Assembly (NCBI RefSeq): GCF_947507565.1
Contig: NC_089190.1
Location: 1,178,001-1,242,000, forward strand
Origin: Oscarella lobularis
Taxonomy: Eukaryota > Porifera > Homoscleromorpha > Homosclerophorida > Oscarellidae
DNA length: 64,000 nucleotides
Reading direction: 5' to 3'
In this document: positions 22,793 through 36,100 of the stretch, piece by piece
Layout: every line of letters starts with the position of its first letter
Numbering within the stretch: position 1 is the first letter of the stretch
Program-made: the position numbers and the translations under genes
The notes under the pieces: generated by a model
Told to the model about the DNA's origin: nothing
Databases searched by the model: none
Seen by the model: the letters and a program-made list of their open reading frames with translations, nothing else

Positions 22793-23896
22793 ATGGACCC
22801 TTTGTCTTCACCCGAGCCCTCCGATAGCGATTCCGATGATCAGATTGCTGTGAACGAGACTAGGAAAACGGCTTCCGAGCCAGAAAAACCTTCGAGCGAG
22901 CCGACGAAATCGTCGAAGACTTCTGCAACGACAAGCGGCGTCAGGAAAAAGGATTTCTGCGCTATAAAAGTGCATTTTTCTGTCTTAGACCATACGTATG
23001 ATGATTTTGTTTAGTCCGGTGCTTTTGGACAAGCCATCGATCACTGCATGGCATCCGTCATTCTGGCAGAGGATGGCAAATTGGTGGCACCATATCTCTT
23101 GACTTTGTAATACCTGTTGCTTCCTCTGAGATGCAGTGGAACCTGTCTATATATCTGTACCAGCCAAACCAATAGTCTTAAGAGTCAGTTCTTTATAAAA
23201 CACATTGACAGTACAGTAGGCTGGTCATTAGACAGGTATCTACTGTATCTACTGTCTGTTTCTTGGACAGTAAGCGTTATTTGTGCATTTTGCAGCATTG
23301 ATCACTGGGACTACGAGAAGGAGAGACTAATTTTTGTCATGGAAAATGCTCTCCTTTGCATCAAGTACAATTTCACGAAGAAGGCTCCAGTACGCGCAGT
23401 TCGCGCCGCCTACTACGCGCTGAACAAAGTCGAAAAGGGCCCATTCACCTACCCAAGCAAATCGCTTTCAAAGTAGCCTCACACCATGATCTGAAAATCA
23501 ATGACCCGTCTTCTTGTCTCTTTCAGAAAGAGAGAGGGCACCGGAGTTCGCGTTCACTGGGGCGACGGCACGGCTGGACTCATTACGAGATGGAATCCGT
23601 GGTCGAACGGCGTTCCCTTCTGGACGTTCACTTCGCATCCCCTGTCTCACGACTTCGAAGTCCCCGACGAACGACTCAACGTCGAGTCGTTCGCCGAGCA
23701 TCTCAAATCGGCGATCCGCGGCTCGCAGGCGATTCGCGGCAGGGGCGGCGAAGGCGATACCGTCGTCGCGTTCGAGGACAAGGACATCTTCGTGGATACG
23801 TATGCCGGTTTTCCGGCCAACGTTCACAACAGTCGAAAGTGGGGATTCTTCAAGCGCAAGAAGACGACGTCGACGACGACGACGACGACAAAGTAG
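22793..23896 (+). CDS. TPRG1L: TPRG1-like protein (hSac2 domain)
   Basis: Homologue of tumour protein p63-regulated gene 1-like. In vertebrates this is a presynaptic vesicle-associated protein (Mover); its molecular function is not settled. Exon 1 encodes an acidic Ser/Pro-rich start (MDPLSSPEPSDSDSDD). Exon 2 gives SGAFGQAIDHCMASVILAED, and a third exon begins at about 23297 with IDHWDYEKERLIFVMENALL. The hSac2-type core follows: PFTYPSKSLSKR, GTGVRVHW and TRWNPWSNGVPFWTFTSHPL, each with a clear match in TPRG1L. A poly-threonine run from an ACG repeat ends the protein just before the stop at 23894-23896. Introns lie at about 22964-23013, 23108-23296 and 23475-23527. It is convergent with POM121. 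Confidence 0.85.
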
Positions 23897-23979
23897 CAGT
23901 CAGTTCTCAAGAAACTAGTTCAGCTCATTGTATTCGTCATTTCTATGCACGCTCGTATTTCTTCTATGATTAAAATTTC

Positions 23980-26900
23980 TCATTTACCTCGTCTCCGCCG
24001 AACCCTTGCCATGGCCCGGCCGCTCGTTGACGGAGTCGGTGTCGAACTGAATGGATTCGACGAAGCGCCGCCGCCGCCGCCAAAGTTGACCACGGGAGCC
24101 GAAGATCCTCCTTTGGCAAACGAAAACGGAGTCGTAGAGCTGCTCGACTGACCGAGATTTGTCACTTGCTGTTGTTTCTGTCCTCCGAAAGGAGATGCCG
24201 TTTGACTATTCGACGAGAAAGAGAAGGCTTGTGGCTGTTGAGAAATTCCGCCGCCTGCGTTGAAATTAAAGCCAACGTTGGGCTTCTGAGAAGCGCCGCT
24301 AGCGTTGGACGTAAAACCGGTGCTGGAACTCGGTCGCTGTTGCTGTGGGCCAGCCGGTGCGAAGCTGAACGTCGGCGCTCCAGCCGAGCTCGCAGTCGAT
24401 CTGGCAGTCGATTGCGTGGCGGTGCCCAGAGAAAATGTAAAGGGCTTGGCGGCTGTCGAGAGTCCGCTGCTACCGCTCTTTGCCTGAGTTAGCGAGGTTG
24501 CCATCTGTTGCTGTCCACCGAAAGCTAATGGTTGCTGCTTGTTGCCCTGGTTAAAGGAAAACGTTCCGCCGTGACTCGCTCCAGGTAACGTTGGGGCTTT
24601 AGTGGTTCCCAAATTAAAGGTGACAGACGAAGACGGTTTTCCGACGTTTGATGAAGTCGACGGGGCTAGTCCTCCTTTCGACTGGCCACCGGCAGTTGAA
24701 AGAGAAAACAGACCCGCTACTTGACTCGACTGCACACTCGCGGGAGAAGCAGATTGATTGCTAAAAGTCAATAACGATTGAGTCGGTGCCTGCTGTTGGG
24801 TAACAGACTGGGCTGGCCCAACGGAGTCGTCCATGGGCGAAACGACCATATCAGGCTGTTGGTTGCTATCTGATACCGTCCTAGCGGGTGTCACAGAGCC
24901 AGAGGCGAGAGAGAACGCCGGCGAAGCGAATGATGATGACGATGACGACGATGACGAAGTGGTAGTAACATTGAAGAGTGTAGGTGCCGCTGTCTTAGGT
25001 TGAGATTGTGACGAAATTATGCCAGTAGATAACGACAGTGATGGCGATGACGACGACGACGACGGTTTTGACGTCAAAATCGAGCTCAGTTGAGAGGGCT
25101 CTACGGAGCCTAATTTCAACGCTTCGGACTGCGCCGGTACGTTTAACTTTAGAGGCGCGGTCGATCCTGATGACTGAGAAGAGTTCATCTGGGCCGACAA
25201 AGACGGCTTAGGTTTGGGCAGCAGAGATATTCCTTGCAAGGGCGACTCGGTTCTTCCAGTGCCACCTGTCAAAGTGATTGTTGCCCTACTAAGACTAGAG
25301 GGCTCCTTTTCTTTGTGGACACTGGAAGTATTGCCTTTTGATTGAGCTTCAGTCTCACCTGACCGTGCCGCCGACAGACTTTCTTGATTGGCATCGGATG
25401 GCTTGCCTAGCGGTGGCTGTTTTGCAGTTGAAAGACTAAGACTTTTCCCGTCACTGACGTCGACATTGGATTTATCTAATTCGGCAAATTCCTACGTATA
25501 ATGTAAGACAGACATTACGAACCTTGCTTCTTTTCTTTTGCCTCCTCTTTTTTGTTCTCCTCCTCTTCTTCCTCCTCCTCTTCTTCCTCGTCGTCAGAGC
25601 CGCCCAGTAGGTAATCCACTCTTTCCCGAGCAGTCTTCCTATCGTGCTCGATGTCCTCCAAACTGTACTTCGCTCCCTCCTTTAGCTGAGATGCCTACAG
25701 TGAACAAAGACGCGGCTAATCACAACAACACGATGCAGTTAGTCGCTTCGTACGAGTTCAAGGGGTGTTTTGGGATCTTTATGAAGAGGCACTCGTCGAC
25801 GCAGTGCCGCATCCTTGAAGCCGGGAGAATAAACCGGTGTACGAGACTTGAAAACCTGTTGGAGATCAGCGGAATCCTTTTCTTTTTCTTTGTCGTCACT
25901 GCCGGATTCCGTTGAAGATGCAACTGCCTTGGGTTTCGTCTGACTTGAAGTGGGCTCGGACTGAGGTCTCTTCTTCGCGGATTTTGCTGATTTTGATGGC
26001 GGCGACGAGACGTCCTTCATCACTACATCGTCGTCGTCGTCTTTCGCAGCAAATTTTACGCTTCTTTAGCACAAGACATGCACTGTGACGCCTGATATGA
26101 CCTATGCTTACTGACCTTTTGCTTTTCTTAGATGTATCTCCCCTGGTAGCCCGTTTCGAAGGAGGATCACTAGACAATGACGTTTCGTGATCCGAACTCT
26201 GTGAGACAAAAGAGTTCTTTCTTCCGGCAAACACATACATGCACACACAGTCGACCTTGTCTCTCTTTGACCGTCTCTGATCGCGAGACTTCTTCTGATG
26301 CGACTCCTCGCGTTCGGTGCTCGCAGCCCGCTTGACTCCTTGACCTTCGCCCCTGATAGCAAAGAAAATAAACAACAAATAAATAGAAAAAGGAGCAAGT
26401 CTCTACCTTTTTCTCTTTGCAGCATTCCCATTCATCTCGTCTTCGATCGACCCGGAATGCTCTCCATCAGCAAAAGCACCTCGTTTCCGCCTACGGGAGA
26501 TTACAAAATTTCAATCACCAGTCTACAACCGTGGTCATAATACAAAGGGGTCAGTCACAGTCCCAGGTGGTCATAGATCAACATAGGTTTTACTGTATCA
26601 CCCAGACTTCAAAACAGCCTTTACCTCTTTACGCTCTTCGTCAGAGCCGACAGCACTTTCTCTCGTTCAGAGGGCCGCACTTCCAACGTCTTTTCCTTCT
26701 CTTGGTGTTGACGTCGAACGGGCCGCGGCGATCGACTACTATCCTTCGCTTCGTCTCCTCGCCGTCGCATCTGGGCGACGTAGGTAACGAGTCCGCCGCG
26801 GCCGTCGCCAGCTAGCGGGCTCGGGCGCGACGGCGCGACGAGCGCTGCGCGTCCAATGCTCGTCGAGCGAATGGGCGAAGAGCGCGCGTCCAGAGGCAAT

Positions 26901-27226
26901 TGACGAAGACGTAGGGTTGGTTGATGTTCGTACGGACGTCGAATGGGAACCGATGCGGGCTGGATTCTACGCGCAAAATCGAAGATTCGAATCGTAAATT
27001 TAGCTTTTGTGTACCCTAATCGCGGCCTAGGAGACGGTCGAAGTGGAGGTTTTTCTTCCAAGCGCATGTTTTCCTTTGTCGGTTTTCTGTCGGTTCGATT
27101 ACGGGTTTCTTCGCGAGGGCGCCTTCTCTGCGCAGTTCTTCGTATTCCTAACGCTGCGACGGTCACGATCGAAGCGAATAATAGGCCAATCGCCAGCCAC
27201 GTCCACTCCAGACCGAGGAAAAGCAT
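23980..27226 (-). CDS. POM121: POM121-like pore membrane nucleoporin
   Basis: Integral nuclear-pore membrane protein. The N-terminus has one membrane helix (LGLEWTWLAIGLLFASIVTV, ATG at 27226). A strongly basic nuclear-facing region follows (RRTAQRRRPREE onward), then Ser/Pro/Lys-rich exons (about 25500-26450) and a long Ser/Thr/Gln region. The C-terminal third is an FG-repeat domain with many FSF, FNLG, FSLG, FGG and FNF units (23980-24900), which binds transport receptors. It ends with a basic RRRRGK. A membrane helix followed by a basic segment and FG repeats is the POM121 signature; overall sequence identity is low, as is normal for this family. The stop at 23980 assumes no splice at the possible donor beside it. 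Confidence 0.75.
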
Positions 27227-27512
27227 CCTCGAAGTTCCTCGCCACGTGCGTGCGCTAGAGTAGAGAAGATCATGTTTTCAAATTTCATGTTTGACCACGG
27301 TGGTGATGCCTCATTCGAGCCTACAAGAAACGTCTTGAAGATCTGAGCCAAGTGAGTGCAGGCGAACAATTTTAATTGTTTAATTAATGAAATTAACTTA
27401 AATCAGTACTACATGCACGAGATTTAATGTAAACCGTTTTGAAAACGTTACATTGCTACATTGCTGTGACGGTAGCATGATATGACCACAGAACAAGGTC
27501 ATTTATACTTCT

Positions 27513-28077
27513 TTAGGCAAGTTTGGCATTCGGCGGTTTAGAGCCGTCAGAAGAGAGTTCCACAATTAGTTGCTTGGCTTTTGGCTGTGCTTCATCTTCA
27601 CTATTGACAGAAAGTTTTTCCTCGTCGTCCACAGGAAGCACGAGGATATTCTGTAACCAATGAATCCCTTTCTCATAACCAAAATTGATATTTAAAAAAG
27701 TCTTTGTACCAACCATTTCTACAGCCTGTTTGCCTTCCTCGACTTGCTCCACATCAAAGCTAGAGGCCGGCTTCTTCATCATCTCAGTTTCGAGATCGCA
27801 GTTGGCTTGAGCCAATCGAGGCAGAAAATCTTTAACATCGTCCAGGACTAGGACAAACGGACAAACTGTTACAAAATTAAATTTAATTGGTGTCTCGCAC
27901 TAGAAGCCTTCGTAACGCGAAACGTTCGTTTTTCTTTAGCGCCGTCTCGGTCGTGAGGTCGCTTTTTGCCGTTTCCGACAAGAAGCATTGCAGGAAAACG
28001 GTCAGAAGAGTCTAAAACAGTACAAATGAAGCAAAGAAGCGTAAGAGAAAGGAGAAACGGAGACCTGTGCTTTCCAT
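27513..28077 (-). CDS. NOPCHAP1: NOPCHAP1 (box C/D snoRNP assembly chaperone)
   Basis: Small protein matching C12orf45/NOPCHAP1, which bridges NOP58 to the RUVBL1/2-containing R2TP complex during box C/D snoRNP assembly. Exon 1 encodes only MEST and splices into DSSDRFPAMLLVGNGKKRP. The conserved core is FLPRLAQANCDLETEMM followed by FDVEQVEE and NILVLPV, similar to FLPQMARAN...FNIENI in the human protein. A short acidic/lysine tail ends at 27513. Three or four introns of about 50-70 bp. Head-to-head with DENND6, start codons 44 bp apart. Identified by recalled similarity, so moderately confident. Confidence 0.75.
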
Positions 28078-28121
28078 GCAGGGTTAGGTAGCCTAACGCG
28101 CGTTAGAAAACAAGTTCAGCA

Positions 28122-30977
28122 ATGGAACGAGAAGATCGTCGTGTCGAATCGCAGTGGGACTGTTTCTCGCGATGGATATGCTGCGTCGGCGTGGTGACAT
28201 TCGACTTGGAACTAGGACAAGCACTGGAGGTGCCTCGAATCGTTCGAAACGGCTTTTGTCTCACCTTTTTCTTCCCTTCAGTTCGTCTTCCCTTCCCACT
28301 TTAAGCTATCCGATGCAGAGGTAGCCATACAGTTGCGCGTGCAGACGCGCTGATCTAAATTATGACGTCACATTTTAGAAATTGAATTTGTGCTATTTGG
28401 CTTTCCCCGATTCGAATTCCGGTAACATCAATACGAAGTCGATGGAGAGACAAAAAATGGCATTGATTTCAGGCTGCATGGGAGACTCCCAATTTCATTT
28501 CCGCATAAAATGCAGCGGTGTCGGCTGCGGCGGAGCCCCTCCTCAGCAGCCCTTTGTCCACAAAGCAAGCCAGCCAGCATTAGAAGTAGTCTCTAAGCAG
28601 AGTGCAGCTATTTCTCACTGATTGTTCCATGGCTTTTCCTCTAGGCATCGTCTTCTCACTATTTCGGTTTTGTCTACTTTCGTCAGATGAGAGATCCGAC
28701 GAACAAGCGAGGATATTTTCAGAAGGTGTTTTCCTTCTCTTCTCTGTGCTTGAGAAATATTTCTTTTATGTCAGTCTGTCGTTCTCCTGACAAGGCTTCC
28801 ATATACAAAGCTCTTTTCCCATTTGGTAAAATGAAACTTTCTCTCAGAAAATCCTTTTGCTGAATGCTTTTTGTTAGGTCAAGTTGATTGCTCCCGAGTA
28901 CTTTGACAATGGAGAAGTATCTCTTGAATCAGGTACTAGTAAATACTCATGTCGAATTGGTTGCCCAACAAAGAATTTCCCCAGCTTGCTATGACATCGA
29001 TCGATGGCCAGTACCTATCCCAGGAAAGCAGCTTCAACTTCCCGTCATGGGTACACTCGTTCGGGTCAGAACATTCAATTATCAGTTGCTCCTTGATACG
29101 TTGGGATGGGTGTAGATTCAAGTGCCATCTAAGCAGGATAAGTTGCCAGTCGTGCCTTCCCAATCGGTAAGTCCTGACGCTTTGAGGACGCAGAATTGCA
29201 TAGGACGAAATACTATTTGCAGGCGCCCGCTCCTAGCTCGCTTTCGTTGTCCAGCGTCTATGAAGTAGACATGTACAGGTAATCAGTCATACAGTAGTTA
29301 TAAGCACCTCCATACATATTTGACCTCTTAAGACTGCTGTATCCCGTTGTGCCGTACATTCACCTGATTTGGGAACTTGTTCTTCTCAATGAAGTTAGTT
29401 CTGTTGCCCGAAGATGCTTCTGCTATAACGGTCTTTTTCTACTAGCCAATTGCAATAATGGCACCATCGCCAGACATTTGCTCCGAAGTCGTACAAGCTC
29501 TAGTCAAGTGTGTTAGCTAGATGACGTAATTTAGACGAAAATTTACCACGTGTTTCTTAGTTCGATCATGCCCCTTCGATACAGTTCTGACTACAGGTCC
29601 CAAAACCCCATGAGCACCTACACCGCGTGAACGTATTTTTTCTCAGGCCCTTTTTCACCATCCACGACAGCGAATTCAAAGCCTACACTACGAAAACGCA
29701 ATCTCCGTAATTGACGTGATACCGTTCTGACCTATCCCGTACCTTCTAAATGCTTTGCAAAGGCCGTCCGTCATCGTTGGCGTGACCAATCCGTTTTTCA
29801 TTAAAGCCCTGCAGCACTGGCCTCACATACTGCGACTCGGCGAATTGGCGTTGAATGGTAGAGTGACTGTCGTCTAGCTAGAAAGGTCTCAATTATCTTT
29901 CTTTTTTTTGAAGAGAAAAAGGGTAAGAAGCAGGGAAAGAACAGCAGTGCAGCTGGCGCATTAGAAGCCAAACCAGGTAACTTTAGATGAAGTAGACTCT
30001 GATAGTTTGCCTGATAATCTTTTGCTGTTGTCCCAAGGCCTGTTTACACTGTACAAAGCCTTCCTCGATCGCGATAAAGTTCTGCTTCAGGCTCTTTGGG
30101 GAAAGGTACGCGCAAAGTGATGCTATTTAATGAATCCCTAACAATTTCTTTCGTAGTCGTCGTCTTCGGGAAAGAAAAAACCGTTGGCTGCCCAAAACGC
30201 CATTCTCCGACGTCATCTCCTAGAGCTGACGGAGAGCTTCATCATACCACTGGTACTAGACAAACACTGCATCAGTGAACCACTGGTATTTCGTTATAGG
30301 AGCGCTACGTCACCAGTTTGATGCCGCTTCAAAGGCATATTTCTCCGTGGAGGGTAAATCAACCAACCGATAGGTAGTGCATTCGTTCTTTTGAGCTATC
30401 AGTTCTCAGGCAATTCCATCGCTGAAGCCATTCGATTTGGACGCCTTTCTAAAATCGGTTGCCCACGCTGGACCCCAGTTGACAACGGGGCAAAAGGGCA
30501 ACTGGGTTGGGCTCTACAAGTGCTAGACTACGTGGGGAAAATATATCTAATCGTACACGAAATTTCTTCATGTAGAGCCTTCAGTCAATCGATCAATTTT
30601 CGGGAGTGGCTCAAGGTGAGGCAGGACGAAGCAAACGCCCGAATTCGAGCACTCTATGTCGACGCTTTGTGTAAAGCCGTGAGTCCTGCAAGCTCGACGG
30701 CGTGCATTATGACGAGCAGTCCATCTTTAGGATCTCGGATTCTGGATGAAAGATAAGTCCGAAATTGAAGTAGTCGACTTCTTGATTAAAATCCGAGGCC
30801 TTTTGGTAAGACGAGGAAGGAGCTTATTCTCACCTCTGAACTACGTCTACTTTTCAGAAATCTTCCTCTGGTCCTCACAGCCTCTCTCCTCTTCAGCAGT
30901 CTCTCCTTTCGTCCCAGGTCGATTCGTTGGTGCAAAATTTGCCGGACGACCTTCAGCGAACCCTCATGATGACGTAG
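28122..30977 (+). CDS. DENND6: DENN domain protein 6 (Rab GEF)
   Basis: DENND6 (FAM116/AFI1 type) guanine-nucleotide exchange factor for Rab14, acting in endosomal recycling. N-terminal u[17 protein letters not shown], then FHFKLSD and [13 protein letters not shown], then GDSQFHFRI. The central DENN part includes [20 protein letters not shown] and, at about 29650-29830, FFTIHDSEF and [20 protein letters not shown] (conserved TNPFF...QHWPHI). Further exons carry [32 protein letters not shown] and the closing [13 protein letters not shown]. All have close counterparts in DENND6A/B. About 15 short introns. It is convergent with NSUN6, stops 81 bp apart. The vertebrate A/B split cannot be applied here. 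Confidence 0.9.
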
Positions 30978-31058
30978 TTTTTCTAAAACCTTTTTTTGTC
31001 TCTCGTGCTTTCGAATGTAATTAATTGTAGATAAATAAACGTGGGCACTTTTCTGAAT

Positions 31059-32839
31059 CTAACCTTTGCGAAATTTTGCTATAAAAAAGCCAATGGTGTC
31101 GTGAGAGGAAGAAGCGTCGCGCTTCAAATCGTCTCGAGCTACGTCAAATCGCTGAACCATATCGCATTCTTTCTCTGATAAGCCATATCCTTCCATACCC
31201 CTTCCGCCGATATGAGGCAACTAGACATTAGTCATCATTGCACGGTATGATTACCGCTATTTGGCTACCTGTTTCACAAGCTTCATCGTCGCAAATTCGC
31301 GCAAAAACGAAGCAACTTGACTTTCGTTCTCTTCCGGAGAAATAGTGCACGTGCAGTACACCAATTCACCCCCGGGCTTCAACAGTTGCACGGCCTGAAA
31401 AAAACGTTGCGTCGCGCAAAGCTGATTATCAACAAAGTACTGCGACGAACTGATTTGAGCAACGACTTCTGAAGAACGGGAAACGACCGCAGTTCACGAA
31501 GGCTGGGTCCACAATCGAAGCGAGGTCTTTGACCCAAGCAACTGCAGGGAGCGTCAAGAATGATTTTATCGAACGACTCGGGACGAAACGGCGGAGCAAA
31601 GTCAGGAGAATCTTAGACAGGCAATATTCAATATTAAAGTGACAGTAACCAGCATTACCTTTTGCGTCTTTTTGAACAAGGAACCGACTGTCTGCCTGAA
31701 ATGCTTTTATGCACTTGATTCCAAGTCGTTCTGCCAGATTAAGGACTCTGGTGATCTTGTTTGAAGTTTTGTCTATAGCAATAACAGTCCCCTACCAAGA
31801 GAAAAGTGTACTAAAGCAATGTCTAATTATTTACTTGTGACGATTACCAAGTCTTTCATGAGAGTTGCGATATGAGTCGCTTTTCCACCTAAATGAGAAT
31901 GAATGCCCTCTGACGTAAGAGGATCCAAAAGGGAGTTTGAATAAAAGGACATACCTGGTGCAGCACACATATCAAGAATGCAGCTTCCTGGCTTGGGATC
32001 GAGAACGTGACCGGCAACGACAGACGGAAGATTTTGCAGAAAAATAAGCCGCGGAAGAACGCCATTGAGGCTGGCGTGAAGATAGAGTGGATCGGTCATT
32101 TTTACAGCGAGTCCTCTAAAAAGAACGCTAAGCAACGAGGAAGAGAAGAAAGCGAAATGTACCTTGGAGCTGATGTCTGAATAAATATATCCCTTCTCGA
32201 CATTTCAGCTCGTCCGTTGCCAAGAAAAACGACGTGCAACCCGAGAAGGTCGCTTTCGTGTACTTTTTGGCCGCGAATACAGCTCGATTTGACGTCAACA
32301 AAGACGCCAACAAAGTCACCCTGACGAACATCTATCCGATAAATAAAGTCGTAATAACGGCCCCTCTAGTCTGGCACTAAGGCGGTCAGTGTAATCTACA
32401 ACTCAAAGTTCTCTGTATTGCATTCTCTACCTGGTGACATGGCTACGATTCCTGGTGCAAAAACGTTCGCTCCGCGACACACTGCCTCGCCGCACTTGGA
32501 GTCAACGACAATGGCTCCTTGACTCGGAACTGCTTTCACGTCTCGTTTTCCCGAGCCGGGAATAAGAAGGACGTCTCCTATGCACTCCGCTTCGGTCACG
32601 ACGCTGCCTTTCGCCAATGACGCCAGGAGTTGACTCTTGACCTGGGAAACAGTAGCAAGCAGCGTGTTGACGCGAACGACTGTCTGATTTGGAGGCACGG
32701 CGGAGACGTGTTGCAGTGCTTTGACATATTTTCCCTACTAAGGTCTTCTACACGTTTGACTGCCTTTTTGCAGTTGACTGACCGACACGACGTCTGCAAT
32801 GTAAGTAGCAACGTCTTCAACGAGGAAAGACGGCGGCAT
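31059..32839 (-). CDS. NSUN6: tRNA (cytosine-C5) methyltransferase NSUN6
   Basis: NSUN6-type methyltransferase, which makes m5C at C72 in the acceptor stem of certain tRNAs and in some mRNAs. MPPSFLVEDVATYIADVVSG joins KYVKALQHVSAVPPNQ through a 48-nt intron. Then come VVRVNTLLATV and a PUA domain (DVLLIPGSGKR...GEAVCRGANVFAPGIVAM; about 32400-32600). The SAM-binding motif is LDMCAAPG (about 31970), interrupted after CAAPG by an intron and resuming GGKATHIATLMK. Catalytic elements are LDAPCS (about 31545) and the CTCTISPEENE cysteine loop (about 31340). The C-terminus IGFFIAKFRKG matches the family end. PUA plus Rossmann order separates NSUN6 from the other NSUN enzymes. Confidence 0.92.
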
Positions 32840-32949
32840 TGTCTTCACCGTGTAGGTCACCGTAGCCTTAGCGCGCGTGCCGAAGCGATATACGTGTACA
32901 CGACTGACACGACGGGACGCACGTGCTCTCTGTCTCACTAATTCTAAAG

Positions 32950-33042
32950 AGAATTACTAAACAAACAAAAAACTCAAGAAAACAGCTCTATTACTAAACA
33001 AAAAAACTAAAAAAAAACTCAGGAAAACAACTCTATTAGTCA
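32950..33042. repeat. Short A-rich tandem duplication downstream of the PARP gene
   Basis: Two imperfect copies of a roughly 45 bp unit containing actaaacaaa, an A-run, actcaagaaaacag and ctctatta lie side by side. The remaining 32840-33178 region is intergenic: the NSUN6 promoter side and the PARP gene 3' side. I see no gene in it. Confidence 0.6.
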
Positions 33043-33178
33043 TTGACTCAACATAGTCTACTGGGTGGGTACAAAACAACATACGTGTAATCATAATGTC
33101 TACTGTAACGAGGATTGACAGACCGGGTAAATTGACCAATAAGAGTGCAACAGATAGATCGCGCCAAGCTAGTGATCG

Positions 33179-36100
33179 CTAACAGCGATAAGTAATGAGA
33201 TAAAAGGGATACGTCTTATCATTTTTGTAAGTGATGTAGACAGTGCTACCACCGGTGAACCCCTTGACTGAATCATACTCGTAGTTGATCCCAGTTCCAG
33301 CAGGCTTCATTGGAGGTTTTCGTAAACTACCATTCGGTGCCATCTCAATCCAGTCCCCAGTTAGAACCTTCACAAGAAACATTTGCTTAGCCCCGCCAAG
33401 AGAATAGGCGTAGCCATTGGAATAGCTTGCATTGACGGCAAAGTAATTGCCTTGACCCCACATTCCAGCGTTGCTGTAGCGCATGTCAAATCCTTCCTCT
33501 CCTTCATATATCAGCTTTGGATCGGTGCTTCTTGTTCCATGAAAAAGCTCCTGTTCGTTGATCTTGCCGTCGTTCTTGCGAAGCATTCTGCGTTTGTGAC
33601 TGTCATACTGCTCCCACAGCCACTGATTTTGAATTCTATGGAGCTTTTCTATTTTTACCTGTAAAAACAAGATAACAATACTAGTAAGGAGACGGTCTCT
33701 TTATAATACATACGCTCGAAATAGTTTCTTTCATTCTGGCTTCAATTCGAATTGCTTCAGGTGACCCAAGGGAAACGCTCTTTAATTCCACGACATCCCC
33801 TTGCTCTTCCCATTCGTCCGGAAAAGACGGTTCTTGCTCTTTGTTCCTGGAACTTTGATAGTCAATAATCATTTCCTAAAATCGCTGCATTTATTCAGCT
33901 ACCGAAGAAAGAACTAACGATAATATATACCTGCAATTCATTAACAACTTTTTCCAAATTTTGCTTTAATCCTTCTATTTTTAATTCAATTGTTGTAGTC
34001 TCCACGTCAAAGTCTGCTTCAAGTAATAAATCACTTTTAGCGACAATTTCTTTTATTTCATCTTTTAAGGCTTTCACAGCATCCTTTGGAATTTTTAGCT
34101 TTTTTTCACCAAAGCTACTATTTATGAGATGCAACAGCGTAGACTTTGCACTTGTAACGTCTCGCCTTTGTCCACAAGCTGTTAGAAGCACCGGGGCAGC
34201 TTCAGCTTCTGAATGTTCAACGACTGCAGAACTAGCAGACTGCTGAATCTCTCTTCTAATTTTTCGTTCCCTGTTAGTTAACGTGTTTGTTTGGGTCATT
34301 CTTTCAAAATCGATCAAGTAATGAACGCTGTTCACTTGTATTGGCATTGGTTTGGCGGTACGCAGCTGATAGGTACTTTCTATCTGTTTGTTTGACGTGG
34401 CATCGTACCACTGGAACATACGACTGTCATCCTCGAAACACCACCTATAAGGCAATGCTGCAGCATCAAATTCGGATCGAAGTATTTGCCGTCTTTTGCC
34501 AGTAGAAATATTCGTTTGCATCATCTGCTGCAGGTCTATTAAATACTTGAAAGACTTGATTTCACGTTGCATCTGACTCGACGGATCCGACTGAAAGGCT
34601 GATTCAATTGCTTGGCTCGATTCAACATCGTAGGGCAAAAACTGGTCGCCGTCTCCAAAATACTTCCACTCGTATTGCTTGGGTTGCAACGTGGACGCAA
34701 AAGAATTAGCTTCTTTTAAAAACGCGTCCTTACTGGTACGATCATAAACAACAACACGAATGAATTGAATTGAAGAGCTGGAAGTCTCGGAAAAATACGA
34801 CCGAATAACGTCAAAAGTGATAGAAGCGCACTCGTCGACAGGAAACCGAAACACGCCAGTCCCGAGCGCAGGAATGGCAACAGACCGAGCTCCTACAGCT
34901 GCGGCCTGGAGAAGAGAATTTTGGACGGCCTGTCGGAGAGCACCTTTCTCACACAGTCCTCCTTCCGTCTTGAGATTGTGTCCAGGCAATGCCACAGCGT
35001 TGCCAGGTCTAACTCGCGGACGAACGTAGTTGGCTGCGTCAGTCGCAATTGCAGGGCCGCCCAGTTTAGATATTGCTCCAGCGACTCCTGCTCCAGGAAT
35101 AAGGTCTTCGTTCGCCGCGTTGACAATGACGTCAACGTCTTCTTCAGCAATATTATTGCGACAAAGTATTAGAGTTTTAGCACCAATTTTAATTTCTTTG
35201 AGTATAACAGATTTTTGAATTCCTGGCCAAGTGACTTGAACGCCGAACTCTCTTTGAAGTTTTCTCATTTGTGCCAGAAATCGTTCGTTCGAAAGTAATT
35301 TTGACTGTTGGTCCGATAACTGAATGGTGTCTTCTACTAAAACCCTTTTTACCTCTGCTTCTAAAGAGTCCAGTACAGAGCGCATCCGAGACACCTTGTT
35401 TTTCTCGCCTTTCAGGAACAGCGAAAAATTGTTGCCCGCTCTTCTTACAAACACGCCTTCCTCTTTCGCACACTGTATGACTTTGGTCCACATTTTTGTG
35501 CACAAAATGCCCCCAATACACTCGTTTCCGCATTGAAATACGGTGCTATCTGACTCTTGTTCTTTGGCCAATGCGTTCAACTCGCTTTCGGCCATTTCCA
35601 CATCCTCAGAAGAGAATGCGTAAACGTGAACGCAGTTTTTCTCCACATAAAGCCCAACAGAAAGCATCTTTTCCATCTCCTGCCTTTTTTCGCGATCCTG
35701 CAGCTTTTTGAACAGTTGAAACGGCACTGAAATTTCTTTACTGAACTGGTCCAATAAATTTGGAAGAGCACAGAACTTTTCTTTAGCATCAGCAATTTCT
35801 TCTGCCTGCAATCCCACTACTTCAAACGACGTGGCATTTACGTTTTTTGGCAATTGCAGCGACTTGTCAGGACGACCAATATCTATGAAAAGTTCAGCTG
35901 TCTCCTTCAGTTCGTCTCTGATAGAATAAAATTTTGTTCTGATAACATTAAACGCTTTTGCGGGATACTCCACGTGAAAAGTCTTGCTCGTAAGCCCTTC
36001 TAGAAATTCATCAAGTTGCTGAGACGCTTTGCTCACTTGACCTCTCTTGCCTCTAACAATTGCATGCACTTGCTGCTCGTCTTTAGATTTTTTGAAAAAT

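Noticed and set aside
23356-23973. 205-codon Arg-rich plus-strand frame over TPRG1L exons
   Set aside because: The other frame carries the conserved RWNPWSNGVP and ETYVG-type motifs of TPRG1L and valid splice sites.
31827-32135. Start of a separate methyltransferase at 32135
   Set aside because: The frame is an internal NSUN6 exon; it flows from the PUA domain and its apparent insertion after CAAPG is an intron.
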